DNA of 54,527 nt, taken from positions 1 through 54,527 of the forward strand of contig CAJOLL010000005.1 of the NCBI GenBank assembly GCA_905235455.1. Direction: 5' to 3'. Both the position numbers and the translations under genes were made by a program. Of the stretch, positions 26,073 through 34,537 are shown piece by piece. This stretch comes from an uncultured Clostridia bacterium (lineage in GTDB: Bacteria > Bacillota > Clostridia > Saccharofermentanales > Saccharofermentanaceae). The notes below the pieces were generated by a model, which did no database searches, was not told the origin of the DNA, and saw only the letters and a list, made by a program, of their open reading frames with translations. Numbering within the stretch: the first letter of the stretch is position 1; each line of letters starts with the position of its first letter.

Positions 26073-27524
26073 TCATCCGAGATGGATCTTGGCTTCCGGA
26101 TAGATGCTCTTGATCTTGTTTTTCTCTTTGGTAACAAGACCCATAGCAAATGTCAAAGGGCCGACACGGCCGAGGAACATTACCGGAATGATAGCCAGCT
26201 GACCCCAGGTGGAGAACTGCGGAGTTGCTGCCGAAGAAAGGCCGACAGTACCAAAGGCAGAAGCCGATTCAAACATCAGATCCAGGAAAGTAAACTTTCC
26301 GTCCGCAATCAGCTCGCGCTCCGTAACAGAAAGGATACATGTAAGAAGCAAAAGCAGCGAGAACCCGAGAACAAAGATCGTTATCGCACGCTGTACCGTT
26401 GATCTGGATACACGATGGTTCATAATAACGATCTCATTTTTTCCGGTCATATCACATTTTACCGTGCTGAGCAAAAGCGCGAAGGCCTGGACTTTAATAC
26501 CGCCACCTGTAGAACCGGCACCGGCGCCGATAAACATCAGAATGATACAAACGACTTTGGTGCAATCGCGCATAGCAAGAAGATCGATGGAATTCATGCC
26601 GGCGGTACGAAGTGACATGGACTGGAATAAAGATGCACTGAACTTCTCCGCCCACGGAAGATTTCCGATAGTAAGCCCGCTGTCATTTCCAAGCTCCAAA
26701 AGAAGGATCAGAAGCGTACCGATTGCCAGAAGTCCGACCGTCATAAAAAAAGCCAGACGCGTATGAAATTTCATGTGGATATTCGTTCTTTCTTTTTTAT
26801 CATGGTGAATAAACGTTCTGATCTTTCTGACCACATACTCGATCAGATCCTTCCACACATGAAATCCGAGACCTCCTGAAAAGATCAGGAATGTCGCCGT
26901 AAGCATAACGACCATATTGCCGTTATATGCGGTAAAACTGCAATAAGGACCGGAAGCCGTATCGCCGAATATGTCAAATCCGGCATTACAGAAAGCGGAA
27001 ACAGATGCAAACAAGCCTTTAAACATTCCGCCGGCATATCCGTATTCCGGGACAAACTGTGTCGAAAATAAAATAAAACCGATGAACTCAAAACCGAAAG
27101 TCATCAAGACGATCGTCTTAAGAAGACCTTTGAGTTCGGAAAAGGAAAAACTGCCGGAATTCTCCTGTGCCAGAACACGGGTACGTACAGTAACTCTTCT
27201 TCGGAATATGGTAACCGCAAACGAATAGATCGTAACAAGGCCAAGTCCGCCGACCTGAATCAGCACCAAAAGAACACAGCGACCCAATGTGTTAAACGTC
27301 GTAGCCGTATCACGGACAACAAGACCCGTCACGCAAGTGGCCGATACTGTAGTGAAAAGAGAATCGAAAAAGCCGATGCTCTCACCGGATTTCGTAACAA
27401 ACGGAAGCATCAGAAGCAACGTTCCGACAGCCATGATTAAAAGGAAGCTGGCAACGATTACTCTAGCCGGACGTTCGAGCATCCATTCAACGAATTTTTT
27501 GGTCTTGCTTCTTCTGACCAGCAT
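26073..27524 (-). CDS. trkH: Potassium uptake protein TrkH/KtrB
   Basis: Membrane subunit of a potassium (or sodium-coupled) uptake system, 483 residues. Four repeated MPM pore units are visible, with filter-like sequences TCVTGLVV, NAGFDIFG, TAGMNSID and GTVGLSSA, the characteristic glycine filter region of TrkH/KtrB. The GAGAGSTGGGIKVQAF stretch is strongly conserved in the family. Its ATG directly follows the TAA of the first trkA gene, indicating translational coupling and joint assembly with the gating subunits. Confidence 0.96.
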   Translation of the reverse strand: MLVRRSKTKKFVEWMLERPARVIVASFLLIMAVGTLLLMLPFVTKSGESIGFFDSLFTTVSATCVTGLVVRDTATTFNTLGRCVLLVLIQVGGLGLVTIYSFAVTIFRRRVTVRTRVLAQENSGSFSFSELKGLLKTIVLMTFGFEFIGFILFSTQFVPEYGYAGGMFKGLFASVSAFCNAGFDIFGDTASGPYCSFTAYNGNMVVMLTATFLIFSGGLGFHVWKDLIEYVVRKIRTFIHHDKKERTNIHMKFHTRLAFFMTVGLLAIGTLLILLLELGNDSGLTIGNLPWAEKFSASLFQSMSLRTAGMNSIDLLAMRDCTKVVCIILMFIGAGAGSTGGGIKVQAFALLLSTVKCDMTGKNEIVIMNHRVSRSTVQRAITIFVLGFSLLLLLTCILSVTERELIADGKFTFLDLMFESASAFGTVGLSSAATPQFSTWGQLAIIPVMFLGRVGPLTFAMGLVTKEKNKIKSIYPEAKIHLG

Positions 27525-28178
27525 TTAATGCACCATCGCTTTCCAGATCGCTTCAATATCTTTGCGGTCACATACCATCATGATCTGGTCTCCGGCATGC
27601 ATGACCGTGCTACCGATAGGGGTAATGGTACCTCCGTCCTGACCGGCCATAACAACGACACGGGAACCGTGGATAAACTTATAATCGATCATGGTCTTTC
27701 CGCAGGCATCGGACTTATCCGAAAGGACAAATTCGATCAGCACATGGTCAGAATTCTGAATGCGATGAACGATCCGAAGTCCCTCAAAATCAATCTCCTG
27801 CTCGATCATACTTGCAAGTATCTGCGTACCGGAAAAAGCACGGTCAACACCAAAATATTCCATGACCTGGCGGTTTTTCGGATTATTGACTCTTGCGATC
27901 GCTTTCGGGACGCCAAGATGATTCTTGGCGATCTGGCACGCAATCAGGTTTGTCTCATCCTCATTAGTTAATGCAACGATCATCGATGCATCTTTGCAGG
28001 CAACACTTAAAACCGGATAGGAGGATCCGTCACCATTGATGACTTCAGCGACCTGTGTATCGGCAAACTTCATTGCCGCGGCAGGATCTTTATCGATGAT
28101 AACGATCTTATCCGCCTGTTCCAGTTCGTGGATCAGGTAGTGCGCAAGTTTTCCGGCTCCGACGATAACGATCTTCAT
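27525..28178 (-). CDS. trkA: Potassium uptake gating subunit TrkA
   Basis: A 217-residue RCK protein that binds nucleotide and gates TrkH. The Rossmann start VIVGAGKLAHYLIHEL and the acidic strand end VIIDKDP are typical of an NAD- or ATP-binding RCK_N domain (about 1-130). A RCK_C domain follows (about 140-217). It lies between the second TrkA-like gene and trkH. The ribosome site is weak, so expression may rely on coupling to the upstream gene, 16 bases away. Confidence 0.94.
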   Translation of the reverse strand: MKIVIVGAGKLAHYLIHELEQADKIVIIDKDPAAAMKFADTQVAEVINGDGSSYPVLSVACKDASMIVALTNEDETNLIACQIAKNHLGVPKAIARVNNPKNRQVMEYFGVDRAFSGTQILASMIEQEIDFEGLRIVHRIQNSDHVLIEFVLSDKSDACGKTMIDYKFIHGSRVVVMAGQDGGTITPIGSTVMHAGDQIMMVCDRKDIEAIWKAMVH

Positions 28179-28194
28179 AGAAACAAAAAACTGA

Positions 28195-28824
28195 TCAGAC
28201 CTTCTGTTCAGCCAGGATCAGCTTATCTCCCTTCTCCAGTTTCATGCTCGGAAGCGACGTCATAAACGCATCATGTCTGACGATACCGAAGATATGTCTT
28301 CCTTCCGTATCCTCCACATCACGGATCTTCGCACCGACAAAATGATCTTCAATATCAAGAATTGTGAATGCGATACTGTTTCCGAAGATGTTCGAAACGC
28401 ACTGTCCGGTATAGTCTTCCTTCTTCATTTTACCGTCGATGGCACGCATAAAGGCATCCGCCGTCAGAACCGTTGATGATATCGAAAGGAAACCGGCATC
28501 ATCAAACAGATGATAATCCTGAGAAGCAAACACTCTCGTAATAACACTCTTCACGCCGAAAACAGTTCTCGCGATCTCGGAAGCCATGAGATTCTGATTC
28601 TCACTGTCACTCATCGCACAAACGATATCCATTGAACCGATGTCCGCCTCTTTCAGAATATCGATATCAATAATGATCCCGTTGATCGTTAAAACACCTA
28701 AACTGTACTGCTGGTCGATTTCCTGCGCTTTGGGATCGACAAGTACACATGTATGACCTTTTTCGATCAGACGCTTCATCAGGAAGATACTTGAGCGCGA
28801 AGCACCCAGAATCATTATCTGCAT
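28195..28824 (-). CDS. Second TrkA-like RCK protein
   Basis: A 209-residue RCK protein with the TrkA fold but a changed nucleotide loop: MILGASRSSIFLMKRL lacks the GxGxxG pattern, although the following VLVDPKAQ acidic end is kept. The C-terminal domain ends with EKGDKLILAEQ, typical of RCK_C. GGGAGG is eight bases before the ATG. With trkA and trkH it forms one uptake set. The altered loop suggests that it binds another nucleotide or plays a structural, non-binding part in a mixed ring with TrkA. Confidence 0.9.
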   Translation of the reverse strand: MQIMILGASRSSIFLMKRLIEKGHTCVLVDPKAQEIDQQYSLGVLTINGIIIDIDILKEADIGSMDIVCAMSDSENQNLMASEIARTVFGVKSVITRVFASQDYHLFDDAGFLSISSTVLTADAFMRAIDGKMKKEDYTGQCVSNIFGNSIAFTILDIEDHFVGAKIRDVEDTEGRHIFGIVRHDAFMTSLPSMKLEKGDKLILAEQKV

Positions 28825-28845
28825 GGAAACAGCCTCCCGTAATCA

Positions 28846-29649
28846 TCAAATATCCGGCGCAAACGCCAGTAGATAACCGAGGATCGATGCTGCCGAAGCT
28901 GCATTTAAAGACTCGGCGCGACCCGGCATCGGTATCTTAACCAGTATATCACAATAAGAAGAAGTCGACTCACTTAGTCCGTTGGCTTCATTCCCGATCC
29001 AAAGAGCGGAACACTTCGGAAAAGATGTCTCGCGAATATCCTTCCCCCAAAGATGAGCTCCGATCGAAGGGATCTTATGCGCTTTCAGCATTTCAAGTAC
29101 CGAACGGCTGTCAAAAAAAGGGATAAGGGGAATATGAAAGCACGAACCCATGGAGGCACGAAGGACCTTTTCATTATACGGATCAACGGAATCCTCCGTG
29201 AAAAGCACTGCCGTATAATCAAAAGCATCCGCCATACGGATGATCGTTCCCATATTTCCCGGGTCCTGAAGATGTTCAAGGACGATATATCGGCTCTTTC
29301 CTTCTTCAAACGGGAAAGCACCGGATTGGTCGGGCGCAGAAACGACAAGCGCCATTCCCTGCGGATTCATCGTTGAAGACAGCCTGGCAAACAACGTCTC
29401 GGTCAGAACAACGATGTCGGAAGTTCTAACGGAAGGAAAACTCTTCTTCCACTTCTCGATCAGGGCTTCTTCCCCGCTTCGGAGAATGACCGTTTCCGGA
29501 ATAAGCCCGTTTTTCAGCGCATCCTCACATAAGCGCAAACCCTCGATATAGACCTTCCCCTGTGTCCGCGCGACCTTACGGTCGTGCAGGGCAACAAGTG
29601 AACGGTATCGAGGGTTTTCTTTGCTTTTTATCTCGAAATAGCGGTCCAC
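28846..29649 (-). CDS. TrmH/SpoU-family RNA 2'-O-methyltransferase
   Basis: A 267-residue SPOUT methyltransferase that uses S-adenosylmethionine to methylate a ribose in rRNA or tRNA. An N-terminal substrate-binding domain (about 1-95) is followed by the knotted domain with the three SpoU motifs: LEHLQDPGNMGTIIRMADAF, WIGNEANGLS, and IPMPGRAESLNAASAASIL (residues about 120-260). It starts with GTG seven bases after rplT; no clear ribosome site is seen, so coupling to rplT is likely. The position after rplT favours an rRNA target. Confidence 0.92.
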   Translation of the reverse strand: MDRYFEIKSKENPRYRSLVALHDRKVARTQGKVYIEGLRLCEDALKNGLIPETVILRSGEEALIEKWKKSFPSVRTSDIVVLTETLFARLSSTMNPQGMALVVSAPDQSGAFPFEEGKSRYIVLEHLQDPGNMGTIIRMADAFDYTAVLFTEDSVDPYNEKVLRASMGSCFHIPLIPFFDSRSVLEMLKAHKIPSIGAHLWGKDIRETSFPKCSALWIGNEANGLSESTSSYCDILVKIPMPGRAESLNAASAASILGYLLAFAPDI

Positions 29650-29655
29650 GCTGGA

Positions 29656-30009
29656 TCAAAGAGCGTTCTTAGCCTGCTCGCAAAGTGCAGCAAATCCGTT
29701 CGGATCCGTGATTGCGATGTCAGACAGAACTTTACGGTCGAGAGCAATGTTTGCCTTCTTCAGACCGTTCATGAAACGGCTGTAGGACATACCGTTAAGA
29801 CGGCAGGCAGCATTGATACGCTGGATCCACAGTTTTCTGAAATCTCTCTTCTTCGCCTTTCTGTCACGATAAGCATAGATACCGGACTTCATTACCTGCT
29901 GGTTAGCAACCTTAAACAGCTTGCTCTTGTGGCCGAAGTAACCCTTAGCCTGCTTCAAAACCTTATGATGACGCGCTCTTGTACGCATACCTCTTTTTAC
30001 TCTGGACAT
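29656..30009 (-). CDS. rplT: 50S ribosomal protein L20
   Basis: A 117-residue basic protein matching L20 throughout ([49 protein letters not shown]). It binds 23S rRNA early in large-subunit assembly and in Firmicutes also represses its own operon through the leader. GGGAGG precedes the ATG. Third gene of infC-rpmI-rplT. Confidence 0.99.
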   Translation of the reverse strand: MSRVKRGMRTRARHHKVLKQAKGYFGHKSKLFKVANQQVMKSGIYAYRDRKAKKRDFRKLWIQRINAACRLNGMSYSRFMNGLKKANIALDRKVLSDIAITDPNGFAALCEQAKNAL

Positions 30010-30057
30010 GGTATTAATCCTCCCTTAAACTCTTACTTTTCAAATCACCGGGTCCGA

Positions 30058-30255
30058 TTATTTATACGGAACCATTGTCTTGATGACCTTCGCATTAGCT
30101 GCGGAGCAAACTGCAGTATGACGAAGATGTCTCATTCTCTTGCTAGGTCTTTTGCTCAAGATGTGGCGACGGAAAGCCTGGGAGTAAAGAACCTTACCGG
30201 TCCCCGTTACCTTAAATCTTTTCTTAGATGAACTGTGTGTTTTCTGCTTAGGCAT
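30058..30255 (-). CDS. rpmI: 50S ribosomal protein L35
   Basis: A 65-residue basic protein with the L35 pattern [20 protein letters not shown] and [19 protein letters not shown] lies before the ATG. It sits 25 bases after infC and 48 bases before rplT. Confidence 0.98.
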   Translation of the reverse strand: MPKQKTHSSSKKRFKVTGTGKVLYSQAFRRHILSKRPSKRMRHLRHTAVCSAANAKVIKTMVPYK

Positions 30256-30280
30256 GTTTCTATTTCCTCCTTATTCACAA

Positions 30281-30802
30281 TCAGTTTTTCTTTGGAGCCA
30301 AGAACATAACCATATTCCTGCCCTCGATCTTTGCCGGCTTATCGATCTGGCCGACCTCCGCGCACAATGACGCAAACTTCTCCATTACAGCGTAACCCTG
30401 ATTCTGGTAGGCCATCTCACGGCCACGGAACTTCACGATTACTTTTACTCGGTTTCCGTCCTTAAGGAAACGGCATGCGTTCTTCGTCTTGACATTCAGG
30501 TCGTGATCCTCGGTAGTAAGCTTCATACCGACTTCCTTTGTCTCGATCACTTTCTGATTCTTACGGGCTTCCTTCTCACGCTTCGCCTGCTCGAACAGAT
30601 ACTTTCCGTAATCCATTACCTTGCAGACCGGGTTGTCAGGGTTATTTGCGATCAATACAAGATCAAGTCCTGCAAGATCTGCGGTCTTTCTGGCCTGCTC
30701 GATCGGAACGATACCGACCATCGTACCATCTGCATCAATCAGTCGCACCTTCTCAAAACGAATCTCTTCGTTGATCGGCTGCCCATTATTCTGTCTGGCG
30801 AT
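30281..30802 (-). CDS. infC: Translation initiation factor IF-3, AUC start codon
   Basis: IF-3 binds the 30S subunit and checks start codon and initiator tRNA. The 173-residue product has the N-domain (INEEIRFEKVRLIDADG), the lysine-rich linker, and the C-domain (KNACRFLKDGNRVKVIVKFRGREM). The open frame reaches a TTG 24 bases earlier, but AAGGAGGTG covers codons 3-6 of that longer form. The best start is ATC at 30800-30802, nine bases after GGAGG. AUU, AUC or AUA starts are known for infC in many bacteria and let IF-3 repress its own translation. Confidence 0.95.
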   Translation of the reverse strand: MARQNNGQPINEEIRFEKVRLIDADGTMVGIVPIEQARKTADLAGLDLVLIANNPDNPVCKVMDYGKYLFEQAKREKEARKNQKVIETKEVGMKLTTEDHDLNVKTKNACRFLKDGNRVKVIVKFRGREMAYQNQGYAVMEKFASLCAEVGQIDKPAKIEGRNMVMFLAPKKN

Positions 30803-30820
30803 AAGAACCCACCTCCTTAA

Positions 30821-30857
30821 ATACAAAACGGAGCGAAACTCTCCCGCTTCACTCCGT
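30821..30857 (-). terminator. Attenuator-type hairpin in the infC leader (putative L20 leader)
   Basis: On the minus strand ACGGAG and CTCCGT pair, extended by GAA/TTC past one mismatch, and are followed by TTTTGTATTT, just before the infC ribosome site. Leaders of infC-rpmI-rplT in low-GC Gram-positives are controlled by L20 through transcription attenuation, so this is the likely attenuator; the L20-binding fold upstream could not be traced. Confidence 0.6.
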
Positions 30858-30948
30858 CAAAACTTACCATTCAATAAGCCACCTTCGTGAACCTCTTCAT
30901 CGAAACTTGAGGTGAGAAGCGGAAACTCCTACTTGCTGTAACTCCAAC

Positions 30949-30977
30949 ATGATAACTATTCAAAAAGTACTTGTCAA
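30949..30977 (-). promoter_or_regulatory. SigA promoter of infC-rpmI-rplT
   Basis: A perfect TTGACA (30972-30977) and TATCAT (30949-30954) with a 17-base spacer lie about 150 bases before the infC start, leaving room for a regulatory leader. Confidence 0.9.
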
Positions 30978-31036
30978 GCATATTTTTCTCATTTTTCAGC
31001 GTTTTCGGCCAAAACCGCGAAACGGGATTCCTGTTG

Positions 31037-31045
31037 TGCTATAAT
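31037..31045 (+). promoter_or_regulatory. Extended -10 promoter of the aminotransferase gene
   Basis: TGC followed by a perfect TATAAT (31040-31045) forms an extended -10 about 40 bases before the start codon. No matching -35 box is seen. It diverges from the infC promoter. Confidence 0.7.
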
Positions 31046-31084
31046 CGCATATATGTAATTTAAAAATAAAAGGATGTGTATGAT

Positions 31085-32260
31085 ATGATCTCTAAAGAAA
31101 TCGAAAGCAATATCTCCGGTGGTTCCCTGATCCGCAAAATGTTTGATGAAGGCGCACGTCTCAAAAAGATCTACGGAGACGATAAAGTATTCGACTTTTC
31201 CATCGGAAATCCGGACTTAGAGCCCCCGAAGGAAGTAAAGGATGCCCTGATCGAGCTTGCCAATGCCGATATCCCCGGCATGCACGGATATATGGCCAAT
31301 GCAGGATACCCGGAAACAAGGCAGGCGATCGCCGACAAGCTTTCTAAAGAGAGCGGTCTTTCGATCGGAATTGATTCAATCTGTATGACGTGCGGTGCCG
31401 CTTCCGGCATGAACAATATCCTCCGCGCCATCATAGAGCCGGACGACGAGATCATCCTTCTTGCTCCGTTCTTCCTTGAGTACCTGAACTATATCAGCAA
31501 CGTCAAGGGCGTTCCGGTCATCGTAAATACCGATCCGGATACCTTCCTTCCTGTTATGTCCGAGATCGAAAAAGCGATCACTCCGAAGACCAAGGCGATC
31601 ATCATCAACTCCCCGAACAATCCGAGCGGTGCGATCTATCCGAAGGAAGTGCTTGACGAGCTGAATGCACTTCTGAAAAAACAGGATCATGTGATCCATG
31701 TTATCTCCGATGAGCCGTATATCGATCTGGCGTATGACGGATTGAAAGTACCGTCTTCCCTCGCTTCTTTCGATAACCTGATCGTGTGTTTCTCCTGGAG
31801 TAAGTCCCTTTCTCTTCCGGGCGAGCGTATCGGATACACTTGCGTCAGCCCAAAGCATGCCGACTTCGACCTCCTGACCGCAGCACTTGTGCTTTGCAAC
31901 CGTATCCTCGGTTCCGTAAATGCTCCTGCACTTATGCAGAGAGTCGTTGCCAAGGCGCTTAATGCCAAAGTGGATGTTCCGAACTACGAAAGACGAAGAA
32001 ATCTGCTTTATAACATCATCACAGAAGCCGGCTTCACCTGCACCAAACCTCAGGGCGCCCTGTATATTTTCATGAAGACCCCGATCGAAGACAATAAGTT
32101 CTGCGAAGCATGCGCCAAGCACAATGTTCTGGTCGTTCCGGGTTCTGCATTTAAGCGTGAAGGTTATGCCCGACTTGCTTTCTGTGTATCAGAAAAAACA
32201 ATCCTCGGCTCCAAAGATGCTTTTGAATCGATCGCAAAAGAACTCGGCCTGAAAGCCTGA
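31085..32260 (+). CDS. Pyridoxal-phosphate-dependent aminotransferase, class I/II
   Basis: A 391-residue fold-type I aminotransferase, related to aspartate and aromatic aminotransferases. Visible family parts are FSIGNPDLEPP near the start, GAASGMNNILRA, the NSPNNPSGA segment, SDEPYIDLAY, and SWSKSLSLPGERIGY with the cofactor-binding lysine at about K240. The C-terminal arginine region is VPGSAFKREGYARLAFCV. I start at the ATG at 31085, ten bases after AAAGGA, because the GTG nine bases earlier overlaps that site. It is a single plus-strand gene; substrate not determined. It converges on thiN with 16 bases between. Confidence 0.95.
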   Translation: MISKEIESNISGGSLIRKMFDEGARLKKIYGDDKVFDFSIGNPDLEPPKEVKDALIELANADIPGMHGYMANAGYPETRQAIADKLSKESGLSIGIDSICMTCGAASGMNNILRAIIEPDDEIILLAPFFLEYLNYISNVKGVPVIVNTDPDTFLPVMSEIEKAITPKTKAIIINSPNNPSGAIYPKEVLDELNALLKKQDHVIHVISDEPYIDLAYDGLKVPSSLASFDNLIVCFSWSKSLSLPGERIGYTCVSPKHADFDLLTAALVLCNRILGSVNAPALMQRVVAKALNAKVDVPNYERRRNLLYNIITEAGFTCTKPQGALYIFMKTPIEDNKFCEACAKHNVLVVPGSAFKREGYARLAFCVSEKTILGSKDAFESIAKELGLKA

Positions 32261-32276
32261 TCGAAAACGAAAAAAC

Positions 32277-32930
32277 TCACACCTTAGGTGTAACGATAAC
32301 GAGCATGGTTCCGGACTTCTGTTCGAAACCGTGCTCTTTTTCTGTCATGTCAAACTCATTGCTGACAGTAAGAGAACTTCCGGGAACGATGTCCCGGTCT
32401 TTGAGCGGATACTTCATGCCGAAGCCCGATACTCCCGAAGAACCCTTTCCAAGCGGGATCAAGGAGCATGTGACCTTATCCTCTACAAGTTCATCCGGGA
32501 TCAGAAACCGAAAAGCTCCGGTGATCGGAAATACCCAGGTCTCCCCGTCCGTTGCCTTAATCTCATAGCCTTCTTCTTTTAAGCGCATTACAAGAAGCAG
32601 ATTGGACAAAACATGGTCCGGCCTTCCCATAAGCGAGGTCACAAAAAGGATTTCTTTTTCTTTGGGCACGCTCGTCAGGCACAGCTCAGAATCGGTCATA
32701 TCTTTTTCTACGGGAAAAAGCTTGTGCGATACTTTCTTTTCTTTCAGCCAGGAGACGGTCTCGGGCGAAATGGAATCCATATCTCCCCACACGGTGTCCG
32801 GAACGATATTATAAGGAAGAAGTGAATCGGCGCCACTGTCGGCACAGATGATCTCTTCTGCGTCACGAAGGATCGGAAGAAGCGGCAGAAGATTCTTATT
32901 CGGACCTCCCGCGATTACGACAATGCACAT
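32277..32930 (-). CDS. thiN: Thiamine pyrophosphokinase
   Basis: Transfers pyrophosphate from ATP to thiamine to give thiamine diphosphate. The 217-residue product shows the family motifs CADSGADSLL, WGDMDSIS and PVEKDMTDSELCL, the acidic metal/substrate residues, and a beta-rich C-terminal half. Its ATG has AAAGGAA eight bases upstream and overlaps the end of rpe by 16 bases. It is the last gene of the priA-to-thiN block, in the usual Firmicutes order. Confidence 0.96.
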   Translation of the reverse strand: MCIVVIAGGPNKNLLPLLPILRDAEEIICADSGADSLLPYNIVPDTVWGDMDSISPETVSWLKEKKVSHKLFPVEKDMTDSELCLTSVPKEKEILFVTSLMGRPDHVLSNLLLVMRLKEEGYEIKATDGETWVFPITGAFRFLIPDELVEDKVTCSLIPLGKGSSGVSGFGMKYPLKDRDIVPGSSLTVSNEFDMTEKEHGFEQKSGTMLVIVTPKV

Positions 32931-33574
32931 GTGAGAAGTTCCTTTACCGCAGAAGAATGATCGGGATTCGAAAATATTCTGGAACCTGCAACCAGGTAGC
33001 TTGCACCTGCCTTAACGACAAGCGGTGCGGTCTCGTCGCAGATTCCGCCATCTACGGAAATAATCGTATCGGCGTTATTCTCGTCAATGATTTTACGGAC
33101 AGCCGCGATCCTTTCCAGCGACTCGTTCATGAAGTGCTGACCGCCAAATCCGGGACGAACAGACATAACAAGAACCAGATCGCACTTGGTGACATACGGA
33201 AAAACCTTTTCGATCGGGGTATCCGGATGGATGGAAATACCTGCGCGTTTTCCGAGCGCACGTATAGCGGCGATCGCCTGATCCGGATCATCGACGGTCT
33301 CCACATGGAATGTGAGCATGTCAGCGCCGGCATCGGCAAAAGGCTTAAAGAAATCCATCGGGTCAGTCACCATCAGGTGGACATCAAAAACCATATTTGT
33401 ACTCTTGCGGATCGACTCGACAACAGGGACACCGAAGGTAAGATTCGGCACATAGTGTCCGTCCATCACATCAATATGCAGATAGGACGTCGCTTTCTCC
33501 ACTTCTTTGATCTCTTCGTTGAGACGGCCGCAATCCGCAGCCAGTATGGATGGTGCGATCACCACGTCATTCAT
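32915..33574 (-). CDS. rpe: Ribulose-phosphate 3-epimerase
   Basis: Interconverts ribulose 5-phosphate and xylulose 5-phosphate in the pentose phosphate pathway. The 219-residue TIM barrel shows VIAPSILAADCGRL, HIDVMDGHYVPNLTFG, VHLMVTDP, VMSVRPGFGGQHF and ISVDGGI. The ATG at 33572-33574 overlaps the rsgA stop as ATGA; an open frame extending 39 codons upstream runs within rsgA and is not the start. Confidence 0.98.
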   Translation of the reverse strand: MNDVVIAPSILAADCGRLNEEIKEVEKATSYLHIDVMDGHYVPNLTFGVPVVESIRKSTNMVFDVHLMVTDPMDFFKPFADAGADMLTFHVETVDDPDQAIAAIRALGKRAGISIHPDTPIEKVFPYVTKCDLVLVMSVRPGFGGQHFMNESLERIAAVRKIIDENNADTIISVDGGICDETAPLVVKAGASYLVAGSRIFSNPDHSSAVKELLTCALS

Positions 33575-34401
33575 TTTACAGACCTTCCTTCCTTTTTCCC
33601 GTATTTTTTCGAGTTCTCTATTATTATATCCAAAAACTCGCGATAACGCGCAAGTCTTCCTTCCGAAATTACGCTTTCTTCCACGGCACATCCCAGTTCG
33701 CCGTTATGGCGGCAATCCAGGAATCTGCACTTCCCCGAGATCGCCAAAAGCTCGGGATATCCGCCGATCAGATCCTCCTCTTCGATGCCGATCCGGTCAA
33801 CTTCCAAAGAAGAAAAACCGGGAGTATCGATCAGAAATCCCCCTTCGAACGGAAACAGTTCGACATGGCGGGTCGTGTGCTTTCCCCTTCTTAATCTTTC
33901 GCTGATATCTCCGACTTCGATATGGTCCATCCCGGTAAGGCGATGACAAAGTGTGGATTTACCGACACCGGACTGTCCGGCGACACCGACGGTATGTCCG
34001 AGAAAGATCTCGCGGATCTGTTCTTGCGGAAGCATCGTCTCCACAGAAGTCTCCACCACTTGAAACCCGGCATTTTCGTACTCGACCTTAAGCGCATCCG
34101 CCTTTTCTTTTGAAAGATCGGTTTTCGTAAGCCAAACGATCGGACGAATATCGAGTTTCGCACTCAGGATCAGAAGCTTGTCCAGAAGTTTCAGGTCCGG
34201 CTGCGGCTCGCATGCAGATACTGCAATGATCAACACATCGATATTCGCAACACTCGGACGGATCAGTGCATTCTTCCGCTCCTTGATGGAAACGATCTTA
34301 TAGGGGATATCAGGATCTCCGGAAGGTTCGATCTCGCAATAGTCTCCCACAGTAGGCGTGATCTTGCTTTTGCGGAAGATTCCGCGCGGTTTTGCCAGCA
34401 C
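33571..34401 (-). CDS. rsgA: Ribosome small subunit-dependent GTPase A, N-terminus probably frameshifted
   Basis: Circularly permuted GTPase that helps mature the 30S subunit. Visible parts: end of the OB domain (KPRGIFRK, TPTVGDYCEI), G4 TKTDLS, G1 AGQSGVGKST, G3 DTPGFSSLEVD, and the zinc knuckle CRFLDCRHNGELGC. The listed start is an in-frame GTG, but conserved coding clearly continues upstream in the same frame as GRITKGVGGEYTILLDEGG without an ATG, GTG or TTG. An ATG at 34461-34463 with AAGGA eight bases upstream is one base out of frame; one extra G would give MGRITKGVGG, a normal family start. The true gene is therefore most likely 33571 to 34463 with a one-base deletion. An AUU start at 34492-34494 is a weaker alternative. 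Confidence 0.93.
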   Translation of the reverse strand: MLAKPRGIFRKSKITPTVGDYCEIEPSGDPDIPYKIVSIKERKNALIRPSVANIDVLIIAVSACEPQPDLKLLDKLLILSAKLDIRPIVWLTKTDLSKEKADALKVEYENAGFQVVETSVETMLPQEQIREIFLGHTVGVAGQSGVGKSTLCHRLTGMDHIEVGDISERLRRGKHTTRHVELFPFEGGFLIDTPGFSSLEVDRIGIEEEDLIGGYPELLAISGKCRFLDCRHNGELGCAVEESVISEGRLARYREFLDIIIENSKKYGKKEGRSVK

Positions 34402-34537
34402 AGAGCCTCCCTCATCAAGAAGGATCGTGTATTCACCACCGACACCTTTTGTGATGCGTCCATGCTTCTTTTCCTTAATTAGATCCGACGTAATACCCCT
34501 GGCCTCATTTCTAAAGTCTGTTCGTGTTTACTTACCG

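Noticed and set aside
34263-34463. 66-codon frame beginning at the ATG with a good ribosome site upstream of rsgA
   Set aside because: After its first codons the sequence is a shifted reading of the conserved rsgA frame. It is better explained as the true rsgA start displaced by a one-base deletion.
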